Positions 7,934-13,658 of a stretch of 14,886 nt of DNA are shown one piece after another. Each line of letters starts with the position of its first letter. Within the stretch, counting starts at the first letter, position 1. This DNA is from Oscillospiraceae bacterium. GTDB lineage: Bacteria; Bacillota_A; Clostridia; Oscillospirales; Oscillospiraceae. Under the pieces are notes generated by a model. That model saw only the letters and a list, made by a program, of their open reading frames with translations. It was not told the origin of the DNA and did not search any database. Both the position numbers and the translations under genes were made by a program. The stretch covers positions 1-14,886 of the forward strand of contig JAFYAB010000017.1 in the NCBI GenBank assembly GCA_017540945.1, written 5' to 3'.

Positions 7934-8083
7934 GGACAAGCATTGCTTGTCCGCCGTACCCCGCCCGTAGCGCGGGCAATCTGCCCGCCGTCTCCCGCCT
8001 GTATGGACGGCACTCTGCCGTCCGCCGTACCCCCCCGTAGGGGCCGAACTCGAAGAGTCACGAATGTATGCCCACATCGGCCC
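7934..8083. repeat. Array of variable palindromes with conserved linkers
   Basis: Four consecutive units have near-identical linkers of the form GCCGTACCCCGCCCGTA, but each carries a different perfect palindrome. They are GGACAAGCATTGCTTGTCC (7934-7952); GCGGGCA-ATC-TGCCCGC (7972-7988); GGACGGCA-CTC-TGCCGTCC (8005-8023); and GGGCCGA (8041-8047) paired with TCGGCCC (8077-8083), which encloses a smaller hairpin ACTC-GAA-GAGT. The GTA in the linker recurs at 7930, 7967, 8001 and 8037, a period of 34-37 bp. No protein-coding signal is visible. It resembles REP/BIME-type intergenic repeats and could also end ftsK transcription. Confidence 0.85.
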
Positions 8084-8110
8084 GCCGCTCCCGCAAAACG
8101 ATGATAATGT

Positions 8111-8241
8111 AGGGACAAGCATTGCTTGTCCGGCATTCGGAACGAATGCGATTTGCCGGAGGCAAATCCATCCGGAACGCCCCAGGATCGCCTTGCGGCG
8201 ATTGTTTGCTCCGCAAACGCGGACAAGCAATGCTTGTCCCT
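8111..8241. repeat. 131-bp inverted-repeat-bounded palindrome module
   Basis: The ends 8111-8132 and 8220-8241 are perfect 22-bp inverted repeats, and each contains the same palindrome as the first unit of the preceding array (8113-8131 and 8221-8239). Between them lie four more perfect hairpins: GCATTCG-GAA-CGAATGC (8133-8149), GATTTGCC-GGA-GGCAAATC (8150-8168), ATCGCC-TTGC-GGCGAT (8187-8202) and GTTTGC-TCC-GCAAAC (8204-8218). There is no ORF of note and no obvious target-site duplication. A MITE-like element or a compound REP element are the main readings. Confidence 0.8.
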
Positions 8242-8257
8242 GCGATAATAATTGGAA

Positions 8258-8301
8258 GCCGTACCCCTCTATCGGTCCAAAGGCTGGTGGAGGGGTATGG
8301 C
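8258..8301. repeat. Long hairpin upstream of the tRNA gene
   Basis: GCCGTACCCCTC (8258-8269) pairs with GAGGGGTATGGC (8290-8301) over 12 positions with one G-U, around a 20-base loop. No T-run follows on the plus strand, so it is more likely another dispersed hairpin repeat than a terminator. 8302-8336 holds nothing recognisable. Confidence 0.6.
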
Positions 8302-8336
8302 CGACGACAGAAACGTGGAAAAATCTGAAAAAAGTA

Positions 8337-8364
8337 TTGACAAATCAAAAAAGTTTGCTATAAT
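8337..8364 (+). promoter_or_regulatory. Promoter of tRNA-Gly
   Basis: TTGACA (8337-8342) and TATAAT (8359-8364) are both perfect, separated by 16 bases, with the -10 preceded by TTTGC. The tRNA 5' end lies 11 bases beyond the -10, so the transcript has almost no leader. Confidence 0.88.
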
Positions 8365-8374
8365 AACCACGTTC

Positions 8375-8450
8375 GCGGGTGTAGCTCATCCGGTAGAGCG
8401 CCACCTTGCCAAGGTGGAGGTAGCGAGTTCGAGCCTCGTCACCCGCTCCA
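8375..8450 (+). tRNA. tRNA-Gly (anticodon GCC)
   Basis: This is a 76-nt cloverleaf. The acceptor stem GCGGGTG (8375-8381) pairs with CACCCGC (8440-8446), with discriminator T8447 and an encoded CCA at 8448-8450. The D-arm is GCTC/GAGC, the anticodon stem CCACC/GGTGG encloses TTGCCAA with anticodon GCC at 8408-8410, and the T-arm loop carries TTCGAGC. The unit has its own promoter and terminator. Confidence 0.97.
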
Positions 8451-8484
8451 TGAAAAATCCTCGTCTTTTGACGAGGATTTTTCA
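8451..8484 (+). terminator. Terminator of tRNA-Gly
   Basis: TGAAAAATCCTCGTC (8451-8465) pairs perfectly over 15 bases with GACGAGGATTTTTCA (8470-8484) around TTTT. The A-run and T-run on opposite sides could make it work in both directions. It begins immediately after the tRNA CCA end. Confidence 0.92.
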
Positions 8485-8537
8485 GTATCACGCGACAATC
8501 ACAGACGGTTTTTTCGACGTCAGGAGGGAGGCGTTCC

Positions 8538-9596
8538 ATGCAGCTGGGCGACACGGTTTCCTTGCGGCAGATGACCCCGCGGATGTACCATGCCTATTAT
8601 CGGGAATATCAGAACGACCCGGACCTGTTTCTTGACAGGACGCAATGCAAAGCTTTTTCCTATACGCCGGAGTGGACCGATGCGTATATCCGGCGGCAGA
8701 TGGAGCGCAAACGTCTCTGCCTCGCGGTGATGGTCGGCGAAGAAACAGCCGGAGAGATCATCCTCAAAGACATCGTACCGCGCAAGTCCGCCACCCTGGG
8801 CATCTGCATGAAAAACGACCGCTTCAAGGGCAGAGGCTACGGGACCCGGGCGGAGCGCCTGATCGCTGACTACGTGTTCCACACCCTGGATATTCCAGTG
8901 CTTTACGCGGATTCCATTCTCCCCAACCTGCGCAGCCAGCACGTGCTGGAGAAGGCGGGCTTTCGCCCGCTGCGGACCGAGGGCGATTTCCGGTATTATT
9001 CCATGGAACGCCAGGATCGGACGTTCGGCAGGCTTCTGCTGGCCACCTGCTTTGAGCCCTTCGGCGGGGAGGAGACCAACGCCTCCGCCCGGGCGCTGGG
9101 CCTGCTGCCGGAGCGGATCGGAGACTGGAGCATCGTCAAGCAGGAGCTTCCCGTGGTCTTCGGCCAGGCAGGGGAGCGGTGCTGTTCGCTGATCGACGTT
9201 CTGCGGCCCGACGCGGTGCTGATGCTGGGCCAGGCCGCCGGACGGAGAGCCGTCACCCCGGAGCTGGCTGCCCGAAACCTTCGCTGGGGCAGGATCCCGG
9301 ACAACGCGGGCCGGAGCCCCAAGGGGGAGCCTGTGATCCCGGGCGGGGAGGACGCCCTCTTCGCCACCCTGCCCGTGGAGGACATGACGGAAGCGATCAA
9401 AGCCGCCGGAGTGCCTGGGTCGCTTTCCGCCTCGGCGGGTCTCTATGTGTGCAACGATTTGTATTATCAGGTTTTACACCAGCTGCGCGGCACAGGAATT
9501 CCCGCGGCCTTCGTCCACGTCCCCTCCGCGGAGACCCTGTCCCCGGACCGGACTGCCCAAGGCCTGGAGGCCGCGATCAGCGCCCTCAACGCATAG
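8538..9596 (+). CDS. Fusion of GNAT N-acetyltransferase and pyroglutamyl-peptidase-like domain
   Basis: One uninterrupted 352-residue ORF joins two enzymes. Residues 1 to about 160 are a GNAT acetyltransferase with the acetyl-CoA loop RFKGRGYG (Arg95, Gly98, Gly100, Gly102). Residues about 165-352 resemble pyrrolidone-carboxylate peptidase, a cysteine peptidase that removes N-terminal pyroglutamate. That half shows CFEPFGGEETNAS near its start (usually GFEPFGG), Glu242 in TPELAARN, Cys305 in YVCNDLYY and His327 in FVHVP, so the Glu-Cys-His triad is complete. AGGAGGGA (8522-8529) precedes ATG by eight bases. A possible internal ATG at Met156 has no ribosome site, which argues for one polypeptide. 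The SPFH gene starts 19 bp after the stop. Substrates are unknown. Confidence 0.85.
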   Translation: MQLGDTVSLRQMTPRMYHAYYREYQNDPDLFLDRTQCKAFSYTPEWTDAYIRRQMERKRLCLAVMVGEETAGEIILKDIVPRKSATLGICMKNDRFKGRGYGTRAERLIADYVFHTLDIPVLYADSILPNLRSQHVLEKAGFRPLRTEGDFRYYSMERQDRTFGRLLLATCFEPFGGEETNASARALGLLPERIGDWSIVKQELPVVFGQAGERCCSLIDVLRPDAVLMLGQAAGRRAVTPELAARNLRWGRIPDNAGRSPKGEPVIPGGEDALFATLPVEDMTEAIKAAGVPGSLSASAGLYVCNDLYYQVLHQLRGTGIPAAFVHVPSAETLSPDRTAQGLEAAISALNA

Positions 9597-9615
9597 AAAG
9601 GAACGGTGGAATAGG

Positions 9616-10518
9616 ATGGGATTACTGAAAGCGACCCACAGCGCCATCGGCAGCGTGCTGGAGGAACAGTGGAAGGAGTTCTTCTGCTGTGCCGCTATGA
9701 GCGACGAAACGCTTCTGGTCCGGGCCCAAAAGCAGGTGGGGAAATACAGCGTCAATACCCGGAAGGACGACGACGTGCTGACCAACGGCTCCGTGATCTC
9801 CGTGGCGGACGGTCAATGCGTGCTGGTGGTCAAGCAGGGAAAGGTCATCGATGTCTGCCGGGAGCCCGGGGAGCACGTCTTCGAGGACCCGGAGCAGCGC
9901 GGACTCAGGGGATTTTTCAAGGAGGTCGGCCGGCGGGTGGCCTTCGGCGGCGGAGATATCCAGCCGGTGGTGTACCGGGTGTACTATCTGAATACCAAGG
10001 AGATCACGGGCGTGCCCTTCCGCAGCGCCGGTCCGATCCCATTCCGGGTGCGGGACGGGGCGACGTCTCTGGACCTGGATAGCTCCGTGAGCCTGAGCGG
10101 CTGCTTCTCCTATCGGGTCTCCGATCCGGTGAAACTGTACAAGACCGTCATCGGAAACACTTCCGGCAGGTTCGGCCGGAAGGAGATCAACACCCATATC
10201 CGGGCGGAGCTTTGCGCCTGCCTGCAGCCCGCTCTGGGCCGGATGGCGGAGCAGGGGCTGCGTCCGAACCAGCTTCCGTCCCAGGTCCCGACGCTCTGCG
10301 AGATCCTGCGGGAGCTGATGCAGGAGCGCTGGTGCGGGGAGCACGGCCTGGAGCTGGTCAGCATCGCCCTGGACAGCTTCAACGCAGAGGACGGGGAGCT
10401 GATCCAGTCCGCCCAGCACGCTGCCATGCTGCAGGATCCGCAAATGGCCGCCGCGGTCCTGACCCAGGCGACGGCGGAGGCTCTGTCCGAGGCGGCCGCT
10501 TCCTCCGCGGACCGTTAA
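9616..10518 (+). CDS. SPFH/Band-7 domain protein (YdjI-like)
   Basis: This 300-residue protein resembles the Band_7_1/YdjI branch of SPFH proteins, often annotated virion core protein. SPFH proteins form oligomeric scaffolds at membranes; this branch is associated with envelope stress in Bacillus by membership of the ydj cluster. The N-terminus up to about residue 65 is typical (EEQWKEFFCC, then TNGSVISVADGQ), and the SPFH fold runs to roughly 245. It ends in an Ala-rich tail without the C-terminal zinc ribbon many relatives carry. ATG at 9616 is chosen because GGTGGA (9605-9610) precedes it by five bases; a longer frame would overlap the preceding gene. Cotranscription with the GNAT-peptidase gene is likely. 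Confidence 0.8.
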   Translation: MGLLKATHSAIGSVLEEQWKEFFCCAAMSDETLLVRAQKQVGKYSVNTRKDDDVLTNGSVISVADGQCVLVVKQGKVIDVCREPGEHVFEDPEQRGLRGFFKEVGRRVAFGGGDIQPVVYRVYYLNTKEITGVPFRSAGPIPFRVRDGATSLDLDSSVSLSGCFSYRVSDPVKLYKTVIGNTSGRFGRKEINTHIRAELCACLQPALGRMAEQGLRPNQLPSQVPTLCEILRELMQERWCGEHGLELVSIALDSFNAEDGELIQSAQHAAMLQDPQMAAAVLTQATAEALSEAAASSADR

Positions 10519-10533
10519 TATAGGAAAATAAAA

Positions 10534-10580
10534 AACAAAGCCGCCGGTTCCCGAACGGAACCGACGGCCTTGTTCTTTCT
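10534..10580. terminator. Bidirectional terminator between the SPFH gene and ridA
   Basis: 10534-10551 and 10557-10574 form an 18-position stem with two mismatches around CGAAC. CTTTCTTT follows on the plus strand and TTTTTTATTTT on the minus strand, so it should end both converging transcripts. Confidence 0.87.
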
Positions 10581-10958
10581 TTAGCCCTTATACGCGATGA
10601 CCTCGACCTCGACCAGGGCGTTCTTGGGAAGCTCCCGGACCGCCACGCAGGAGCGGGCGGGCTTGGAGAGGAAGTAGGCGCCGTAGACGGCGTTGAAGGC
10701 GCCGAAGTTGGCCATATCGGAGAGGAAGCAGGTGGTCTTGACCACGTTCTCCTGGCTCAGGCCGGCCTCGGCCAGCACAGCCTCGATGTTTTTCATGATC
10801 CGCTGGGCCTGGAGGGTGATGTCCGCGGGCTCCAGGGCGCCGGTCTCCGGATCAATGGGCATCATGCCGGAGAGATAGAGGAAATCCCCCGCCCAGACAG
10901 CCTGGGAATAGGGGCCGATGGCCGCGGGGGCCTTGGGAGTGGATACACGTTCAAGCAT
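10581..10958 (-). CDS. ridA: RidA family enamine/imine deaminase
   Basis: This 125-residue minus-strand gene is a full-length RidA (YjgF/YER057c/UK114) protein. RidA hydrolyses reactive 2-aminoacrylate and related imines made by PLP enzymes and so protects them. Residues known to bind substrate in this family are in place: Tyr17 in GPYSQAV, Arg102 in PARSCV and Glu117 in LVEVEV. The start codon lies at 10956-10958 because AAAGGAG stands eight bases upstream on the minus strand; the frame is open further 5' without a ribosome site. It has its own promoter, is divergent from sigG, and ends at the bidirectional terminator. Confidence 0.95.
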   Translation of the reverse strand: MLERVSTPKAPAAIGPYSQAVWAGDFLYLSGMMPIDPETGALEPADITLQAQRIMKNIEAVLAEAGLSQENVVKTTCFLSDMANFGAFNAVYGAYFLSKPARSCVAVRELPKNALVEVEVIAYKG

Positions 10959-10990
10959 GGGAAAGACTCCTTTCGGTTGTTTGTGATTGT

Positions 10991-11019
10991 ATTGTAGCAC
11001 TTTTTATTCAGAAAAGCAA
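10991..11019 (-). promoter_or_regulatory. Promoter of ridA
   Basis: Read on the minus strand, TTGCTT (11019-11014) and TACAAT (10996-10991) are separated by 17 bases, and the -10 is preceded by TGC (extended). It points into ridA with a leader of about 25 nt. Confidence 0.78.
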
Positions 11020-11046
11020 CCGTTCGTTTCAGACGCAGGGACAGGC

Positions 11047-11075
11047 GCATGTTTTTTCCGACCCTGGGCATACTA
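11047..11075 (+). promoter_or_regulatory. Overlapping sigma-F/sigma-G type promoter of sigG
   Basis: GCATG at 11047-11051 followed after 17 bases by CATACTA (11069-11075) fits the sigma-G pattern GHATR/CATNHTA. The same GCATG with a 15-base spacer to GGCATACTA (11067-11075) fits the sigma-F pattern with one mismatch. The site is 31 bp upstream of the sigG start, as expected for a gene started by sigma-F and then autoregulated. Confidence 0.7.
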
Positions 11076-11106
11076 ACGCTTGAAATCCTTTTACACGGAG
11101 GCGCGT

Positions 11107-11880
11107 ATGCAGAAGGTGGAGATCTGCGGAGTCAACACGGCAAAGCTGGGGACGCTCAAGCCGGGAGAGACGGAGGCGCTGCTGCGGCGGAGCCGAAAAG
11201 GGGACAGGGAAGCCCGACAAAAGCTGATCGAGGGAAATCTGCGGCTGGTCCTGTCGGTGGTCCAACGCTTCGCGGGCCGGGGCGAAAACCCGGACGACCT
11301 CTTCCAGGTGGGCTGCGTGGGGCTTCTGAAGGCGATCAAGAATTTCGATCCGGACCTGGATGTGAAATTCTCAACCTATGGGGTGCCCATGATCAGCGGC
11401 GAGCTCCGAAGATATCTGCGGGACAACGCCCCCATCCGCGTCAGCCGCTCCGTCCGGGATACCGCCTATCGTGTGCTGCAGTATAAGGAACGGCTGATGG
11501 CGGAGCGGGGCAGGGAGGCGAGCCTTGAGGAGCTGGCGAAAGCCATGGATCTCCCCCTGGCGGAGGTCTCGGAGGCCATGGACGCCATCTCCGCGCCCGT
11601 CTCCCTCTACGAGCCGGTTCACAGCGACGGCGGCGACCCGCTGCTGGTGATGGATCAGATCAGCGATCCCCGGAGCACGGACGAGCGCTGGCTGGAGGAG
11701 TTGGCCCTGAAGGACGCTCTGGCAACCCTCAGCGAGCGGGAAAAACGGATCCTCTCTCTGCGCTATTACGACGGCCGGACCCAGGTGGAGGTGGCGAGGA
11801 CCCTCGGGATCTCCCAGGCCCAGGTGTCCAGGCTGGAAAAGGGCGCGCTCAACCGACTGAAAAAGGAGATCGTGTCCTGA
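11107..11880 (+). CDS. sigG: RNA polymerase sporulation sigma factor SigG
   Basis: This 257-residue sigma factor directs late forespore transcription. The N-terminal signature KVEICGVNTAKL is diagnostic of SigG. Region 2 (about 42-107) holds NLRLVLSVVQRF, DDLFQVGCVGLLKAI and FSTYGVPMI, then RRYLRDN and RVSRSVRD lead into region 3. Region 4 (about 205-257) ends in the helix-turn-helix GISQAQVSRLEKGAL. ATG at 11107 is chosen because GGAGGCG lies six bases upstream and the protein then starts like known SigG; a TTG at 11080 is unlikely. In many Bacilli and Clostridia sigG follows spoIIGA-sigE, but here it stands alone, divergent from ridA. Confidence 0.96.
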   Translation: MQKVEICGVNTAKLGTLKPGETEALLRRSRKGDREARQKLIEGNLRLVLSVVQRFAGRGENPDDLFQVGCVGLLKAIKNFDPDLDVKFSTYGVPMISGELRRYLRDNAPIRVSRSVRDTAYRVLQYKERLMAERGREASLEELAKAMDLPLAEVSEAMDAISAPVSLYEPVHSDGGDPLLVMDQISDPRSTDERWLEELALKDALATLSEREKRILSLRYYDGRTQVEVARTLGISQAQVSRLEKGALNRLKKEIVS

Positions 11881-11916
11881 GAAAAAGCTCTATACGGAAA
11901 TATACAGAAAACAGCG

Positions 11917-11945
11917 TTGCAATATGCGCCGCCTTCGGATATAAT
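11917..11945 (+). promoter_or_regulatory. Promoter of the aminotransferase-Dabb operon
   Basis: TTGCAA (11917-11922) and TATAAT (11940-11945) are separated by 17 bases. The leader of about 75 nt contains a large GC-rich inverted repeat. No sigG terminator is visible before it, so some read-through from sigG is possible. Confidence 0.83.
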
Positions 11946-11956
11946 GACAGAAAACG

Positions 11957-12004
11957 GCGGGAATGACCTGAACGCCGCCGCCCGAGCCGCCGGGCCGTTC
12001 CCGC
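11957..12004 (+). other. GC-rich inverted repeat in the aminotransferase leader
   Basis: GCGGGAA (11957-11963) pairs with TTCCCGC (11998-12004), enclosing a further GC-rich region that can fold on itself (for example GCGG/CCGC-type pairings). TTTCGT follows. It lies wholly inside the predicted leader and ends seven bases before the first in-frame ATG. It could be an attenuator-like or stabilising structure; no riboswitch class was recognised. Confidence 0.45.
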
Positions 12005-12028
12005 TTTCGTATGGAAGGAACTGACGAT

Positions 12029-13252
12029 ATGATCCATGCATCTGACAGATTGGAGCATGTACATTCCGATATCCGAGGACCGCTCTATCAGGAGGCCCTG
12101 CGGATGGAGTCGGAGGGAACCAGCGTGCTCAAGCTGAACACGGGCAACCCCGGACGCTTTGGCTTCAAACTTCCGAACTCCGTGCGGCAGGCCCTGGCCC
12201 TGCATATCGACGAAGCGGTGCCCTACTGCGACGTGCGGGGCATGAAGGACGCCCGCAACGTGATCTGCACCTACCACATCGGACGGGGACTCCAGGGCAT
12301 CCTCCCCAACGACGTGTTCATCTGCAACGGCGTCTCCGAGGCGGCGTCCATGATCATGGACGCTCTGGTGGGCACGGGGGACGAAGTGCTGCTGCCTTCT
12401 CCCTGTTACAGCCTTTGGAGCAACAATACTTATTTATCCGGCGGAAGGGCGGTTTTTTACCGCTGCGATCCGGAAAACAACTGGAACCCTGACATCGAGG
12501 ATATCCGGCGGAAGGTCAACCCGAGCACCAAGGCCATCCTGGTCATCAACCCCAACAATCCCACCGGCGCCGTCTATTCTCACGAGGTCCTCGCCGCCAT
12601 TGCCGAAATCGCCCGGGAAAACCGTCTGGTGGTCCTGGCGGACGAGATCTATGACCGTCTGGTCCTGGACGGGCTGCGGCACGAGTCCATGGCGGCCATC
12701 GCCCCGGATCTGCCCTGCGTCACTTTCAACGGACTCAGCAAATCCCATATCATCTGCGGCTTCCGCTGCGGCTGGATGGTGTTCAGCGGTCCCAAGGGCG
12801 AGCTGGACGAGGTCAAGAACGCCGTAATGAAGCTGGCCTCCATGCGGCTTTGCGGCAACGCGCTGACCCAGCTGGTGATTCCCGCCGCCCTGGTGGACAG
12901 CGAGAGCACCCGGGAGATGCTGATCCCCGGCGGCCGTCTTTTCGAGCAGCGAAAGGCCACCTGCGCGGGGCTGGACAAGATCGAAGGACTCAGCTATATC
13001 GAGAACAAGGCGGCGTTCTATCTCTTCCCCAAGCTGGAAAAAGAGCGCTTTGATTTTGAAGACGCCCAGGATTTTGCCATGAAGTTCCTGCACGAATACC
13101 ATGTGCTGGTGATACCCGGCAACGGCTTTGATTGGCACGAGGATCTCCGCTTCCGCATCGTCATGCTGCCAGAGCCGGACGTGCTGAGCAAGGCCATGAA
13201 CGATCTCAAGCACTTCCTGAATCACCACCGGAAGGAAAACAAATCCGAATAA
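12029..13252 (+). CDS. Class I/II aminotransferase, AlaA-like (glutamate-pyruvate type)
   Basis: This 407-residue PLP-dependent aminotransferase closely follows the pattern of Escherichia coli AlaA: KLNTGNPGRFGF near the start, INPNNPTGAVYS, LADEIYDRLVLDG, the PLP-lysine motif FNGLSKSH with Lys238, SMRLCGNALTQ and, near the end, FRIVMLPEP with the carboxylate-binding arginine. The expected reaction is pyruvate plus glutamate to alanine plus 2-oxoglutarate, though related 2-oxoacids are possible. ATG at 12029 is preferred because AAGGA (12015-12019) lies nine bases upstream and the conserved region begins right after; the in-frame ATG at 12011 has no ribosome site. It is the first gene of a two-gene unit with the Dabb protein. 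Confidence 0.93.
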   Translation: MIHASDRLEHVHSDIRGPLYQEALRMESEGTSVLKLNTGNPGRFGFKLPNSVRQALALHIDEAVPYCDVRGMKDARNVICTYHIGRGLQGILPNDVFICNGVSEAASMIMDALVGTGDEVLLPSPCYSLWSNNTYLSGGRAVFYRCDPENNWNPDIEDIRRKVNPSTKAILVINPNNPTGAVYSHEVLAAIAEIARENRLVVLADEIYDRLVLDGLRHESMAAIAPDLPCVTFNGLSKSHIICGFRCGWMVFSGPKGELDEVKNAVMKLASMRLCGNALTQLVIPAALVDSESTREMLIPGGRLFEQRKATCAGLDKIEGLSYIENKAAFYLFPKLEKERFDFEDAQDFAMKFLHEYHVLVIPGNGFDWHEDLRFRIVMLPEPDVLSKAMNDLKHFLNHHRKENKSE

Positions 13253-13279
13253 AAACCCGATTCCGAAAGGAGAGAAAAA

Positions 13280-13561
13280 ATGAAGCATCATATCATCGTC
13301 AAATTCAACGAGGGAACCGACGTGGACGCCCTGCTGGAGCCGGTGCGCCGGATCTTCGAGCAGACCCTGTGCATCCCCGGCGTCCACGGTCTGGAGCTCA
13401 AGCGCAACTGCGTGGACCGGCCCAACCGCTACGATCTGATGATCGTCCTGGACATGGACCCCGAGGCGCTGCCCGCCTACGACGTCTCCGAGCCCCATCA
13501 TCAGTGGAAAAACGAATACGGATCCATCACAGCCAGGAAAGCCATTTTTGATTGCGAATAA
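13280..13561 (+). CDS. Dabb (stress-responsive alpha/beta barrel) domain protein
   Basis: This 93-residue protein fits the Dabb domain, a dimeric ferredoxin-like alpha/beta fold. It opens with the beta strand MKHHIIVKFNEG, has a helix near residues 14-29, a second strand VHGLELKR, and a DLMIVLDM strand followed by SEPHHQWKNEYG, a common Dabb-like histidine-bearing region. AAAGGAG (13265-13271) stands eight bases before ATG. The gap after the aminotransferase is only 27 bp, so the two are probably cotranscribed. Family members range from plant stress proteins to small-molecule cyclases and mono-oxygenases, so the function here is unknown. No clear terminator follows. Confidence 0.8.
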   Translation: MKHHIIVKFNEGTDVDALLEPVRRIFEQTLCIPGVHGLELKRNCVDRPNRYDLMIVLDMDPEALPAYDVSEPHHQWKNEYGSITARKAIFDCE

Positions 13562-13588
13562 GTGTGCAGGAAAAAGCGGGATTCACTC

Positions 13589-13617
13589 TTGCAAAAAAGA
13601 AAAAGCTGTGCTAAAAT
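13589..13617 (+). promoter_or_regulatory. Promoter of the NifU-like/GGGtGRT operon
   Basis: TTGCAA (13589-13594) and TAAAAT (13612-13617) are separated by 17 bases and the -10 is preceded by TGTGC. The leader is about 35 nt and AT-rich. Confidence 0.78.
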
Positions 13618-13658
13618 AAATTATATCCATTTTATATGAAAGCGAGGATTGACGCCAT

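Noticed and set aside
7930..8241. CRISPR array
   Set aside because: The regular spacing invites this, but the conserved parts are only about 16-19 bp, the variable parts are self-complementary palindromes, and no cas genes are present.
7904..8363. Small ORFs on both strands in the ftsK-tRNA gap
   Set aside because: Their translations simply read through the palindromic repeats (for example recurring SNACP/TSIACP strings) and lack ribosome sites.
9003..9596. Independent pyroglutamyl-peptidase gene starting at Met156 of the fusion ORF
   Set aside because: No ribosome site precedes that ATG and the frame is continuous with the GNAT domain, so a fused protein is the simpler reading.
9445..9615. 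Longer N-terminus for the SPFH protein
   Set aside because: It would overlap the end of the fusion gene by 152 bases with no homologous-looking sequence; ATG 9616 has a ribosome site.
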